Assembly (NCBI GenBank): GCA_014380365.1
Contig: JACMJZ010000007.1
Location: 124,001 to 188,000 of the forward strand
Direction: 5' to 3'
Origin: Pyrinomonadaceae bacterium
GTDB taxonomy: Bacteria > Acidobacteriota > Blastocatellia > Pyrinomonadales > Pyrinomonadaceae
Length of the DNA stretch: 64,000 bases
The notes beneath the pieces were generated by a model that did no database searches, was not told the DNA's origin, and was given only the letters and a program-made list of their open reading frames with translations. Both the position numbers and the translations under genes were made by a program. Position 1 is the stretch's first letter, and every line of letters begins with the position of its first letter. Shown here in pieces: positions 44,324 to 53,195 of the stretch.

Positions 44324-45091
44324 ATGAAAATTGCTACCTGGAACGTCAACTCAATCATAGCCCGCTTGCCGCACGTAATCCGTTGGCTTGAGGCAGTCCG
44401 ACCTGATGTGCTTTGCATGCAGGAGACGAAGTGTACCGACGACAAGTTTCCCTTCGAAGAATTTTCGAGGATTGGTTATTGCGCAAGCGTTTTTGGACAG
44501 CCAACCTATAACGGAGTCGCGTTGATTACGCGCCAGGAGTGCGCGGAATTGCAGCGCGGCAATTATGAGGATCAGGAAGGCGCACACGCACGGCTCCTGG
44601 CCGCGACAATTGACGGAGTGCGCATCGTCAATGTGTACATTCCAAACGGCCAGGCGGTTGGTTCAGAGAAGTTTGAGTTTAAGTTGGACTGGATGAAGCG
44701 GCTGCGCAGTTTCTTCGACGCCAACTACCAGCCGGACGTGCCCGTAATCCTGTGCGGCGATTTCAATGTTGCGCCCGAGGATCGCGACATCCACAACCCG
44801 ACCCTGTGGCAGGAACGAATCATGTGCAGCACTGCGGAACGCGCGGCGTTGGATGAAATAAAGCGTTGGGGATTTACTGACAGCTTCCGCCTGCATCACG
44901 AGGACGGGGGACACTTTTCCTGGTGGGACTATCGCGCCGGAGCTTTTCGCCGGAACATGGGTCTCAGGATCGACCACATGTGGGTGACGACTCCACTAGT
45001 TGCACGGAGCATCAATACGTGGATCGATGTCGAGCCGCGAACCTGGGAGCGGCCATCCGATCACGCGCCGGTGTTGGCGGAGTTTGACTGA
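44324..45091 (+). CDS. xth: Exodeoxyribonuclease III (AP endonuclease)
   Basis: 255 residues, typical length. Start ATWNVNSIIARLPHVIRWL, catalytic Glu in CMQETK, GDFNVAPEDRDIHNP (Asp/Asn), LRIDHMWVTTPL and the end SDHAPVLAEFD (Asp-His) are all present. It cuts DNA at abasic sites and trims 3' ends in base-excision repair. Monocistronic. Confidence 0.96.
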   Translation: MKIATWNVNSIIARLPHVIRWLEAVRPDVLCMQETKCTDDKFPFEEFSRIGYCASVFGQPTYNGVALITRQECAELQRGNYEDQEGAHARLLAATIDGVRIVNVYIPNGQAVGSEKFEFKLDWMKRLRSFFDANYQPDVPVILCGDFNVAPEDRDIHNPTLWQERIMCSTAERAALDEIKRWGFTDSFRLHHEDGGHFSWWDYRAGAFRRNMGLRIDHMWVTTPLVARSINTWIDVEPRTWERPSDHAPVLAEFD

Positions 45092-45110
45092 ATGTGTGAG
45101 ACCTAAACTG

Positions 45111-45143
45111 ACGGCGGCGTGTGCATTGAGCATACGCCGCCGT
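45111..45143. terminator. Hairpin between convergent genes
   Basis: ACGGCGGCGT (45111-45120) and ACGCCGCCGT (45134-45143) are perfect complements around GTGCATTGAGCAT. It lies between the exonuclease gene (+) and a small membrane protein gene (-) and can serve both, though no long T tract follows. Confidence 0.65.
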
Positions 45144-45156
45144 AGCTTAGTTGTTC

Positions 45157-45435
45157 TTACGGCGCGAGATTAGTGGGCCCCGGTCCGAGACTGTAGCTAA
45201 ATCCGCCACTCATCATGGCCAGAATAACGTACAGGATGATCAGCACGGTCCAAATCATCATGATGTTCTTGATGCCCAATCTACCTGCGTTCATCCAGCC
45301 CCAGATGAGACCAAACAAACCGCAGATCAGAGCGAGTATTCCTTTTAGCGCACCGTCATTCTGGAAAATCTTAATCGCAACAAAAATCTGGCAGATGATA
45401 CATCCTACCAAGGCGACGATTGCAAGCATTGCCAT
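45157..45435 (-). CDS. Small membrane protein, three helices, unknown function
   Basis: 92 residues with GGAGGAG seven bases before the ATG. Hydrophobic segments at about 3-25, 32-49 and 56-76 (LAIVALVGCIICQIFVAIKIF, GILALICGLFGLIWGW, MMIWTVLIILYVILAMM) cover most of the protein, ending with a short GPGPTNLAP tail. It resembles small membrane proteins of unknown role in many Acidobacteriota and Bacteroidota genomes. It may form a unit with the DUF2752 protein gene upstream. Confidence 0.75.
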   Translation of the reverse strand: MAMLAIVALVGCIICQIFVAIKIFQNDGALKGILALICGLFGLIWGWMNAGRLGIKNIMMIWTVLIILYVILAMMSGGFSYSLGPGPTNLAP

Positions 45436-45478
45436 TCCGTTTCTCCTCCATTCAATCGATTAGTTAAATCACGACGTC

Positions 45479-45931
45479 TCAACCTCGAATTAGCTGCGCG
45501 AACATAGTCGGGAACAAAAGCAATCGCGCCAGCCAGTAGAGAATTAGACCACCTAGAATTATGATTGTTACCCCAGTCTGTCTTTCCAGTCGTTCGGCCT
45601 TATGAATCAGCGGCTCGCTCACCGCTCTTGGTAGAATCGTGCTTGTCATCAAGATAGCGATGAGCACAACAAAGATTGGTGCAAAGGCATGAAATTCAAT
45701 TGAAGCCTGCACCTCGCCTTTCAGAAGCAGGGTACAGGCGCGAGTCAAGCCGCAACCGGGACAGGGCAAACCGGTTAACCTAAAAAACGGACACTCCCAG
45801 CCCGGGAGACCCAGCGAGAAAAGTGCGAAGTTGAGGCCCAGGGCTCCTGTCAGAACGAATCCGAACCTGCGATCACGCAATATCGTTGCTATTGGCGAAA
45901 ACGCAGTTTGAGACAACATTGCGGGCCGCAT
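45479..45931 (-). CDS. DUF2752-type membrane protein
   Basis: 150 residues. The family motif is FRLTGLPCPGCGLTRACTLLLKGE, with three cysteines in a CPGCGLTRAC arrangement near the end of the first helical pair. Three to four membrane helices follow. DUF2752 proteins are small inner-membrane proteins of unknown function. Confidence 0.88.
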   Translation of the reverse strand: MRPAMLSQTAFSPIATILRDRRFGFVLTGALGLNFALFSLGLPGWECPFFRLTGLPCPGCGLTRACTLLLKGEVQASIEFHAFAPIFVVLIAILMTSTILPRAVSEPLIHKAERLERQTGVTIIILGGLILYWLARLLLFPTMFAQLIRG

Positions 45932-46004
45932 TCTATAGCAGGTTACGCGGATTAACTAACTTTTCTTTTCGTACTCTGTTTTAAGCTTTGGCGCGAGCGG
46001 AGAC

Positions 46005-47105
46005 TCAATTCGACGTCAACTCCGCGGTCTTCTCGGTAATGTCCTTCTGTGCCCACTCATTGTCGCGGCTGGCCTCGCCCGCCTTGGTACGCTTGGCGGC
46101 TTTCATCTTCTGTACCAGCTCCATGTGAGTTGAGAAATAGCCCAAACTCTTGCCCACAAGTTCCTGAACGGAGTTGAACTCCTTGTCAATCATAAATTTC
46201 TCGAGGCCTTCTTTGAGTTCGTCGATCATCTTGACCCCATGCAGCATCACTCCGGTACAAAGCTGAACGGTTGAAGAACCCAGCAACATAAACTCAAGAG
46301 CGTCGTGTGAATTCTCAATACCGCCGATGCCGCTGATGGAAACGTCCTGGGGAAGTCCCAGAGCGAGCTGGCTCACCATACGCAGGGCAATGGGGCGCAC
46401 GGCTTGCGATGAATACCCGCCGGGCACAGTGTGTCCTTCAACGGTAGGCATGGGCCGCAGAGTGTTTAGGTCCACTCCAATCACCGAGAGGATCGTATTA
46501 ATGGCGGAGATGCCCACTGCGCCGCCGCGTACGGCCGCGAGAGACGGCTCTTTGATGTTTGTGATGTTGGGAGTCATCTTGGCCCAGACGGGAATATTGG
46601 AAACCTCCGTCACCCAACTCGTCACCTGCTCGCAAAGATCAGGATGCTCACCCATTTCCGAACCCATCTTCCGCTCGGTCATTCCATGGGGACAGGAAAA
46701 GTTCAACTCGAAAGCATCCACGCCCGTGTCCTGAACCATCCGTGTGAGTTCCTGCCAGCGCTCTTTTTCATACTCTTCCATGATCGAAGCGATCAAAATG
46801 TGCTTAGGGTAGTCCTTTTTGATCTGACGAAACTCATCGAGCCAAACGTCGATCGGGCGATCAGAGATCAACTCGATGTTTTCAAATCCGATGACTTCGC
46901 CGGAAGTCTTGGATCGGAGTTTACCGTAGCGCGGAACAACGTTGACGACTTTGGCAGATTCGAGGCTGATGGTCTTCGCGACCGCTCCTCCCCAGCCGGC
47001 ATCGTACGACTTGGCGATAACGCGGGCGTTGGTTCCCGGCGGCCCGGAGCCCAGGAGAAACGGATTGGGAAAGGTTATGCCATTAACGACAATCGATAAA
47101 TCCAT
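46005..47105 (-). CDS. preA: PreA-type dihydropyrimidine dehydrogenase subunit lacking the ferredoxin domain
   Basis: 366 residues. FMN-binding TIM barrel like dihydroorotate dehydrogenase: FPNPFLLGSGPPGTNARVI, WGGAVAKTIS, the catalytic cysteine in ELNFSCPHGM, VWAKMTPNITNI and SGIGGIENSHDALEFMLLGSSTVQ. It reduces uracil and thymine to the dihydro forms. E. coli PreA has a C-terminal domain with two [4Fe-4S] clusters; here the end is a lysine/alanine-rich tail (KAAKRTKAGEASRDNEWAQK) without cysteines, and no PreT is nearby, so electrons must enter differently. It neighbours an amidohydrolase and dihydropyrimidinase of the same pathway. Confidence 0.92.
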   Translation of the reverse strand: MDLSIVVNGITFPNPFLLGSGPPGTNARVIAKSYDAGWGGAVAKTISLESAKVVNVVPRYGKLRSKTSGEVIGFENIELISDRPIDVWLDEFRQIKKDYPKHILIASIMEEYEKERWQELTRMVQDTGVDAFELNFSCPHGMTERKMGSEMGEHPDLCEQVTSWVTEVSNIPVWAKMTPNITNIKEPSLAAVRGGAVGISAINTILSVIGVDLNTLRPMPTVEGHTVPGGYSSQAVRPIALRMVSQLALGLPQDVSISGIGGIENSHDALEFMLLGSSTVQLCTGVMLHGVKMIDELKEGLEKFMIDKEFNSVQELVGKSLGYFSTHMELVQKMKAAKRTKAGEASRDNEWAQKDITEKTAELTSN

Positions 47106-47124
47106 GAGCTCGACTCCTCTTAAT

Positions 47125-47213
47125 GTTTAGAGGCGGGTATCGCCCGCCGGCTCAACATTGGCTGTGAACTTTTGAAACCATCTTGAACCGGCGGGCGACG
47201 CCCGCCTCTAAAC
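47125..47213. repeat. Inverted repeat element (GTTTAGAGGCGGG vocabulary)
   Basis: Arms 47125-47155 and 47183-47213 are almost perfect complements (GTTTAGAGGCGGG...CCGCCGG and partner). The element lies between two minus-strand genes of the pyrimidine pathway. Confidence 0.86.
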
Positions 47214-47231
47214 GGTAGATTGAGACACAAA

Positions 47232-48101
47232 TTAATCCGCCACGAGCGCTCCATAAGTGTCGGGTCTTCGGTCGCGGAAGAACTGCCAGGTGTTTCGCAC
47301 TTCGCGAATCATGTCGAGATCCAGATCGGCTACGACTAGCGCGTCCTGATCCCGGGGCGCCTCAGCGATGAACCGCCCGCGCGGATCACAAAAATAACTC
47401 TGCCCATAAAACTCGCCAATGTCCCAGGGCTGTTCGTGACCGACGCGATTGATAGCGCCGATGAAGTAACCGTTGGCCACCGCGTGCGCCGGTTGTTCGA
47501 TCCGCCAGAGGTACTCCGAAAGTCCGGCTACCGTAGCCGAAGGATTGAAAACAATCTCGGCGCCGTTGAGTCCGAGTGCCCGCGCTCCTTCGGGAAAGTG
47601 ACGGTCGTAACAGATGTAAACGCCGACACGCGCGAAGGCAGTCTCAAAGGTAGGATAGCCAAGATTGCCCGGCCGGAAATAGAACTTCTCCCAGAATCCC
47701 GGGTTGACGTGTGGGATATGATTTTTCCTGTACTTGCCAAGATACTTGCCATCCGCATCGATTACCGCTGCCGTGTTGTAGTAAACACCGGTGATCTCCT
47801 CTTCATAAATCGGAACAATGATCACCATGCCGTGGGCCTTCGCCACTTCCTGCATGAGTCGCACAGTGGGCCCGTCGGGAATCTTTTCAACCGCTTCATA
47901 CCAACGCGTCTGTTGTTCCGCGCAGAAGTAGGGCGTGGTGAATATTTCCTGCATGCAAAGTATTTGCACGCCCTGTGCGGCGGCCTGGTCGATAAAGCCC
48001 AGATGCTTTTCGAGGTTAAGCCGCTTGATGTCTTCAATGGGCAGATCAGTGGGCGCGGCATTGGAACACTGTATGAGTCCGCATTTAACTGTTCGTGGCA
48101 T
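47232..48101 (-). CDS. Nitrilase-superfamily amidohydrolase (beta-ureidopropionase-like)
   Basis: 289 residues. The catalytic triad is visible: Glu in LCMQEIFTTPYF, Lys in KYRKNHIPH and Cys in GVYICYDRHFPEGAR. The overall wording (NTAAVIDADGKYLGKYRKNHIPH, NPSATVAGLSEYLWRIEQPAHAVANGY) is close to N-carbamoyl-amino-acid and beta-ureidopropionase enzymes. Given PreA and dihydropyrimidinase nearby, it most likely opens N-carbamoyl-beta-alanine to beta-alanine, CO2 and ammonia, the last step of reductive pyrimidine catabolism. Confidence 0.92.
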   Translation of the reverse strand: MPRTVKCGLIQCSNAAPTDLPIEDIKRLNLEKHLGFIDQAAAQGVQILCMQEIFTTPYFCAEQQTRWYEAVEKIPDGPTVRLMQEVAKAHGMVIIVPIYEEEITGVYYNTAAVIDADGKYLGKYRKNHIPHVNPGFWEKFYFRPGNLGYPTFETAFARVGVYICYDRHFPEGARALGLNGAEIVFNPSATVAGLSEYLWRIEQPAHAVANGYFIGAINRVGHEQPWDIGEFYGQSYFCDPRGRFIAEAPRDQDALVVADLDLDMIREVRNTWQFFRDRRPDTYGALVAD

Positions 48102-48248
48102 AGTTGAGATTCCTCGTCAGTTGACCTGTTTGTCGATGGATCCAGGGTTGTAGCGAACGCGCCGTCTGCTGAATCACGCTATTCCCCAAGGCAACGGCAT
48201 GTTTTATAGCATTGAAGTGGCTGTTTTTTCTATGCGCAACACTCGAGG

Positions 48249-49787
48249 CTAGGCGTCCTCCGCTTCAGATGTGGCGACTGACGACGGCGGAAGAACTTTC
48301 ATCAAGGCGAAGTGGGTAAGTGCGGCTCCACCAAAACCGACGAACCATGCGTACGGATATAGGTCCAATAACCAGCCAACTGTGATTCCGCGCCACTCTA
48401 AAATCTTTCCGCCCCAGGCCAGCGTGCAGCCAAGCAACGTAGCGACCACCGCGCGCCAGTTCCAACCGCCGGCGTAGGTGTAGACGCCTTTCGTCCGATA
48501 GAGATCTGGAAGCGCGAGGCGCTTGTTGCGAACCAGCCAGTAGTCAGCGATCAGCACACCTGCGATAGATCCCAGCCCGCCAGAGTAGCCAACCAGCCAG
48601 GCGAAGATGTATCCCGAGGGGTCGGCGAGCAAGCGCCAGGGCTGCATAGCTATGCCGAGTATTCCAGTTATCAATCCACCTGTGCGAAACGAAATCCACT
48701 TGGGAAAAGCGTTGGCAAAATCGTTGGCAGGCGAGACTACGTTGGCGGCAATGTTCACCGCCAGCGTGGCCACTACAACCGTAAACATTGAGACAGCGAT
48801 GACGACGACGTTTTGAAACTGTCCGACCAGCTTCATCGGATCCCACAGCTCGTCCATCTTCATGTGCGGATAGATGACCACCGCTGCCGAAGTGATCATC
48901 ACTCCCATCGCGGCGAACACTGTCATCGTGGTTGGCAAAGCTACAACTTGCCCGACCACCTGTTCGCGTTGACTACGCCCGAAGCGTGTGAAGTCGGGCA
49001 TGTTAAGAGACAGCGTCGCCCAGAATCCGATCATGCCCGTTAACGACAGAATGAAAATTGGCCAGAATTCTCTGAAGGTGGTGAATTTGCTCTGTTGCGT
49101 TAACAGGTAACCAAGCCCGTTTGCCTTCCAGATAGCCCAGCCCAGCAGGAGCGCGGTCATGATGAGCACAAATGGAGCAGCCCAGTTCTCAACCTTCCTG
49201 AGAAGATCCATCCCGCGATAGATGATGTAAATGTTGAGTCCCCAGAAAAGGAGAAACGAAAGCCACGCGGTGCCCATGTGACCGCCATATGGTCCGCCCA
49301 GCAAACCCTCCCAACCGGGAATGATGGCGCCGAAAAAGACGTTCATCGCTTCGCCGCCGATCCACGCCTGAATGCCAAACCAACCGCAGGCCACGATGGC
49401 GCGCATCAGCGCCGGCAAATTCGAACCGTAGGTCCCATAAGCAGCCCGGGCAAACACTGGGAAGGGAATTCCATACTTCGTGCCTGGATGTGAATTAAGC
49501 AGAATGGGCGCGAGCACGATGGTGTTGCCGAGCAGGATCGTAATCAACGCTTGCCACCAGTTCATACCCGCGCTGATCAGGCCCGAGGAAAGCATGTAAG
49601 TCGGGATGCAGTGCGCCATGCTGATCCAGAGCGCCGCGTAGTTGTAGGTGGTCCAGTTGCGCGCGGAGATTGGAACGGGCGCAAGGTCTTCGTTGTAGAG
49701 CGGGCTCCGTCGGACTTCCTGAGCCGCTTCGGGGCCTAGCTCAACGCGGCCGTCAGCGTGTGCGATAGTCTCGTGGCTATTTGACAT
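48249..49787 (-). CDS. NCS1-family nucleobase/hydantoin:cation symporter
   Basis: 512 residues with about 12 membrane helices. The N-terminal signature NEDLAPVPISARNWTTYNYAALWISMAHCIPTYMLSSGL is diagnostic of NCS1 (PucI/Mhp1). HPGTKYGIPFPVFARAAYGTYGSNLPALMRAIVACGWFGIQAWIGG is the substrate-region helix. It would import uracil, allantoin or hydantoins for the surrounding catabolic enzymes. The ATG follows the accessory genes, which split it from dihydropyrimidinase. Confidence 0.94.
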   Translation of the reverse strand: MSNSHETIAHADGRVELGPEAAQEVRRSPLYNEDLAPVPISARNWTTYNYAALWISMAHCIPTYMLSSGLISAGMNWWQALITILLGNTIVLAPILLNSHPGTKYGIPFPVFARAAYGTYGSNLPALMRAIVACGWFGIQAWIGGEAMNVFFGAIIPGWEGLLGGPYGGHMGTAWLSFLLFWGLNIYIIYRGMDLLRKVENWAAPFVLIMTALLLGWAIWKANGLGYLLTQQSKFTTFREFWPIFILSLTGMIGFWATLSLNMPDFTRFGRSQREQVVGQVVALPTTMTVFAAMGVMITSAAVVIYPHMKMDELWDPMKLVGQFQNVVVIAVSMFTVVVATLAVNIAANVVSPANDFANAFPKWISFRTGGLITGILGIAMQPWRLLADPSGYIFAWLVGYSGGLGSIAGVLIADYWLVRNKRLALPDLYRTKGVYTYAGGWNWRAVVATLLGCTLAWGGKILEWRGITVGWLLDLYPYAWFVGFGGAALTHFALMKVLPPSSVATSEAEDA

Positions 49788-49831
49788 GGTGTGCTTCGAG
49801 CGCTACATCAGCGCGTATTGTGGACACCGAT

Positions 49832-50308
49832 TCACTTTGGCCGGTTCTCATAAACTTCCCTAAAAGCCTCAAGCAGGGGCAACTCGACGGCGTCGCGGGG
49901 TCGTCCGGCGGCACGCTTGCTCGCGATAATGTCGCGTATATTCAAGACCGGAAAACCACTGGATAGGTCCATGCGACTCTTCGCGCCTTCATAGCTCTCA
50001 ATTCCATCCGGCGCGAACACCAGATCAATGTCAAACGGCCCAGACTTCAATTGGACGAAATCCTTACCTCGAACGATCTCTTCGCGAATGCTGGAGTCCA
50101 ACGCGAATCCCAGGTCTTCGAGCGCGGCAACTATTCGCTTCCCGTTCTCTGGGTCTTTGCGTGGATAGACATCAACGTCTTGCGTAGTGCCGGGATAGCC
50201 GAGCAGGATTGCGCCGCTCTTGCCAATAAACATGTAATCGACTTCATGTTTGGCGAAGGCTTCGGCAACCTCCACGGCCTGGGCTGGATTAAATTGATCA
50301 CGCGGCAT
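49832..50308 (-). CDS. Nucleotidyltransferase-fold protein (DUF6036/AbiEii-like)
   Basis: 158 residues. The motif GKSGAILLGYPGTTQDVDVYPRKDP holds the G[GS]...DxD pair that chelates metal in nucleotidyltransferases, and FDIDLVFAPDG supplies a further acidic residue. It ends with RDIIASKRAAGRPRDAVELPLL, the pattern of proteins that recognise a substrate and then transfer a nucleotide. It overlaps the small gene upstream by 11 bases, so the pair is probably co-translated. Such pairs can act as toxin-antitoxin systems, but this is only a possibility. Confidence 0.8.
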   Translation of the reverse strand: MPRDQFNPAQAVEVAEAFAKHEVDYMFIGKSGAILLGYPGTTQDVDVYPRKDPENGKRIVAALEDLGFALDSSIREEIVRGKDFVQLKSGPFDIDLVFAPDGIESYEGAKSRMDLSSGFPVLNIRDIIASKRAAGRPRDAVELPLLEAFREVYENRPK

Positions 50309-50537
50309 TCAGGATCTTTTTCTGTAACGAATCCGGCTCGCCGTAGCCGAGGTACTCCGGTAGATTCTCGCGGCACCATTTTCGATAAGCGGCAGTAGAC
50401 TCAAACGAACGCCACGGCGCATCGTCCATTACCGGCTTGTAAACGTAGCAGAATCCATAGCGCATACGATCTGCGACGCTGCGTTGCAGACTACGCTCAC
50501 ATTGTTGTCGGAAATCGTTTAAGTCGTTGTCCTTCAC
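50298..50537 (-). CDS. Small protein coupled to the nucleotidyltransferase gene
   Basis: 79 residues starting MKDNDLNDFRQQCERSLQRS, mostly charged and aromatic, with WRSFESTAAYRKWCRENLPEYLGY near the end. Its end overlaps the start of the next gene. I do not recognise a family. By position it could be the partner of the nucleotidyltransferase. Confidence 0.65.
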   Translation of the reverse strand: MKDNDLNDFRQQCERSLQRSVADRMRYGFCYVYKPVMDDAPWRSFESTAAYRKWCRENLPEYLGYGEPDSLQKKILNAA

Positions 50538-50569
50538 TGATCGCTTCTCTACGGGGTTCCTCGCAGTGG

Positions 50570-51688
50570 TTAACCAAGATTGACGCGCAGATCCTTATTA
50601 AATTGGACCTGCGCAACTTCGCACGCTAGTTCGATAATCTCTCCAATATTACGCTTGCTGTAGTTAGTGCCAAGCCACCACCCGGGCACGAATTCTACGG
50701 CATGCACCTCGGAGAGATCTGATCGTCCGGGATAAAGATCCATGCGGTTTTGGCTGACGTATCGACGTTTAGTTCCATGTTTACGGGACACGAAGCGTTC
50801 TAGAAAGGTGCTATCTCTCTGTGAGAAAAGAGTCAACACTTCCTGCATAACATCTCTTGCAGAGCGAGCACCGTGGAACTTTCCGTTGAAATCGAATCCT
50901 ATTTGAGCCACAGACGAAACGGGGTCGGCGGTGTGTAGAGTCTGAGGTGTACCTTTGCGGTCATTCGGTACCTTCGCTCTTGGCGGGGCGGATAAGGGTG
51001 CTTCTGCAAGGCGGACGGCTTTCTCACTCAAAAAGCGCGAGCAAAGCTCTAGATCGGGCTTATAACCACATAAGACCTCAACCTTTTCAGCAATCAAGTC
51101 AAGAAGCAAACTATCCTGCGAAGCAATTAAGTCGACCCATGCGGTAGACAAGGTTGCTTCCATTACTCGAATACGACGTGCATCTCGATGGTCATGCTGT
51201 GCTGCTTCCAGTCCTTGCTCCGATCGTACTCGGTCATAGGAGAGGTACCGATTCAACATTTCAGCGCACTCCTTGGAATCACGCTCAATGAGATCAAGCT
51301 TGTAAACACGCCGTTCTTGGTAGGTACCTTGTTCTGATGGAAGATAGAAGCTCCACTCCGGTCCATCCGTCAGAATAAGGAAGGGGATGCCTTGGTGAAA
51401 AGCATACTCAAAGAGTTGTCGATCACCACCTTCTGATTGCCCAACTCTCTTCACCTCAAGAAAAATCTTCGGCCGCCTAGGCGGTGCGCATAACGCGAAG
51501 TCAACTCGTCGTCCTTCGACCGGATATTCCCTCCAAACTGTGTCGGTGTCGTATACAGGCCAACCGAGATTCTCTAGCAGCCGGGACACGACCCCAAAAG
51601 AAACCGCTGCTTCGTTAGGGAATCGGCCCGCTCTGAGGCTATTTTGAATTGCTTCTATAGTTGTTAGTAGATCCATTTTGGAACCCAC
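50570..51688 (-). CDS. Restriction endonuclease-like (HsdR N-terminal type) protein
   Basis: 372 residues (GTG 51688; ATG 51676 is an alternative start). The N-terminal domain has a PD-(D/E)xK nuclease core, VDFALCAPPRRPKIFLEVKRVGQ, with Asp and the Glu-x-Lys pair, followed by QLFEYAFHQGIPFLILTDGPEWSFY, as in the N-terminal domain of type I restriction subunits. The C-terminal half has a further domain (about 240-372). No methylase or specificity gene is nearby, so it is an orphan. It begins 13 bases after the dihydropyrimidinase stop, in the same direction, and looks inserted into a metabolic operon. Confidence 0.82.
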   Translation of the reverse strand: MGSKMDLLTTIEAIQNSLRAGRFPNEAAVSFGVVSRLLENLGWPVYDTDTVWREYPVEGRRVDFALCAPPRRPKIFLEVKRVGQSEGGDRQLFEYAFHQGIPFLILTDGPEWSFYLPSEQGTYQERRVYKLDLIERDSKECAEMLNRYLSYDRVRSEQGLEAAQHDHRDARRIRVMEATLSTAWVDLIASQDSLLLDLIAEKVEVLCGYKPDLELCSRFLSEKAVRLAEAPLSAPPRAKVPNDRKGTPQTLHTADPVSSVAQIGFDFNGKFHGARSARDVMQEVLTLFSQRDSTFLERFVSRKHGTKRRYVSQNRMDLYPGRSDLSEVHAVEFVPGWWLGTNYSKRNIGEIIELACEVAQVQFNKDLRVNLG

Positions 51689-51701
51689 TCTTACATGTTT
51701 C

Positions 51702-53084
51702 TTACATCGACACGCAGGTGCCGCGCTTCAAAAACTGTCCGTCGCCCGCTTTGCCTTTGTATTCGCCATTCTCGATTACCACCTTGCCGCGCGAGAGCAC
51801 GGTTTCCACCACGCCTTTGATCTTCTTCCCTTCGTAGGTGCAGTAGTCGACATTCATGTGGTTGGTCTTGAGACTCAATGTTTGTTCCTTGTCTGGATCG
51901 AAGATTACGATGTCGGCGTCTGAGCCAATGGCAATCGTGCCTTTCTTTGGAAACAAGCCAAACATCTTGGCGGCAGCTGTCGATGTTAGCTCGACGAAAC
52001 GATTGAGGCTGATGCGATTCTCAACCACGCCGCCGTCATAGATCAGCGGCACGCGATTCTCGACACCGGGTGCGCCGTTTGGGATCTTTGTAAAGTCGTC
52101 CCGGCCCAGTTCCTTCTGTTCTTTCATGCAGAAGGGGCAATGGTCCGTCGAGATCACCTGCAGGTCGTCCGTCTTTAGACCTTTCCATAATTCCGCCTGG
52201 TTCGACTTGTCTCTGAGCGGCGGAGTCATCACATATTTTGCCCCGTCAAAACCCGGCTCGTCGTAGTTGTCGAGTGAAAGGAAGAGATACTGTGGACACG
52301 TTTCGGCAAATGCCGGGATGCCCCTGTCACGAGCTTGTCGAACCTGGTTAAGGGCGTCGGCACATGATAGGTGAACGATGTAGACGGGCGACTCAGCCAT
52401 CTCCGCAATCGCAATCGCGCGATGCACTCCCTCGGCTTCGGCAATCGTCGGACGCGTCAACGCGTGATACTTCGGCGCAGTGTGACCCTTCGCGAGTGCG
52501 TGCTTGATGATTTCATTTATGACGATGCCGTTTTCGGCGTGCATGCAGATCAGGCCACCGCGTTCGCCGGCGGCCAGCATGCCGCGAAAGATCGTGGCAT
52601 CGTCAACCAGGAAAACGCCGGGGTAGGCCATGAACATTTTGAAGCTCGTGACGCCTTCATCCATCGCCGTGTGCAGTTCTTCGATTTGATTGTCCTCGAG
52701 CTCGGTGGTGATCAGGTGGAAGCCATAGTCGATCGCCGTCCTGCCTTCGGCCTTCTGGTGCCAATTATCAATGCCCTGAATCAGCGACTCACCTTTGTAC
52801 TGTACAGCGAAGTCGATGATGGTGGTGGTGCCGCCGTGGGCCGCGGCGCGGGTGCCGGTGAGAAAGTCGTCGGAAGCTTGTGTGCCGCCAAAAGGCAGCT
52901 CCATGTGCGTGTGCGGATCGATGCCGCCAGGAATAACTAGTTTGCCGGCCGCATCGATAGTCTTGTCCGCTTCCATCTCCAGCTTCGCGCCGATGACGGA
53001 AACTTTCTCGCCTTCAATGAGAATGTCGGCGCGGTAGTCGTCAGTGGCCGTGATCACGCGTCCGTTACGGATTAGGGTTTTCAT
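51702..53084 (-). CDS. hydA: Dihydropyrimidinase / D-hydantoinase
   Basis: 460 residues from ATG 53084; a longer upstream frame adds 20 residues without family support. Metal ligands: HxH in GIDPHTHMELPFGG, the carboxylated lysine region EGVTSFKMFMAYPG, His in CMHAEN, VYIVHLSCAD, and Asp in STDHCPFC. It opens dihydrouracil or hydantoin rings reversibly and is the second step after PreA. Neighbouring nitrilase-family enzyme and NCS1 transporter complete the pathway. Confidence 0.95.
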   Translation of the reverse strand: MKTLIRNGRVITATDDYRADILIEGEKVSVIGAKLEMEADKTIDAAGKLVIPGGIDPHTHMELPFGGTQASDDFLTGTRAAAHGGTTTIIDFAVQYKGESLIQGIDNWHQKAEGRTAIDYGFHLITTELEDNQIEELHTAMDEGVTSFKMFMAYPGVFLVDDATIFRGMLAAGERGGLICMHAENGIVINEIIKHALAKGHTAPKYHALTRPTIAEAEGVHRAIAIAEMAESPVYIVHLSCADALNQVRQARDRGIPAFAETCPQYLFLSLDNYDEPGFDGAKYVMTPPLRDKSNQAELWKGLKTDDLQVISTDHCPFCMKEQKELGRDDFTKIPNGAPGVENRVPLIYDGGVVENRISLNRFVELTSTAAAKMFGLFPKKGTIAIGSDADIVIFDPDKEQTLSLKTNHMNVDYCTYEGKKIKGVVETVLSRGKVVIENGEYKGKAGDGQFLKRGTCVSM

Positions 53085-53195
53085 TATTCGTCCTTGCGCA
53101 GTCCGGAAACGAAGGTGCCCGACTGTCCTTCTCAAAAGCACCATCGTCGAACTGGATTTGGTTTACCCACAGCTTTCGATTTCGGCGTTAGCGTC

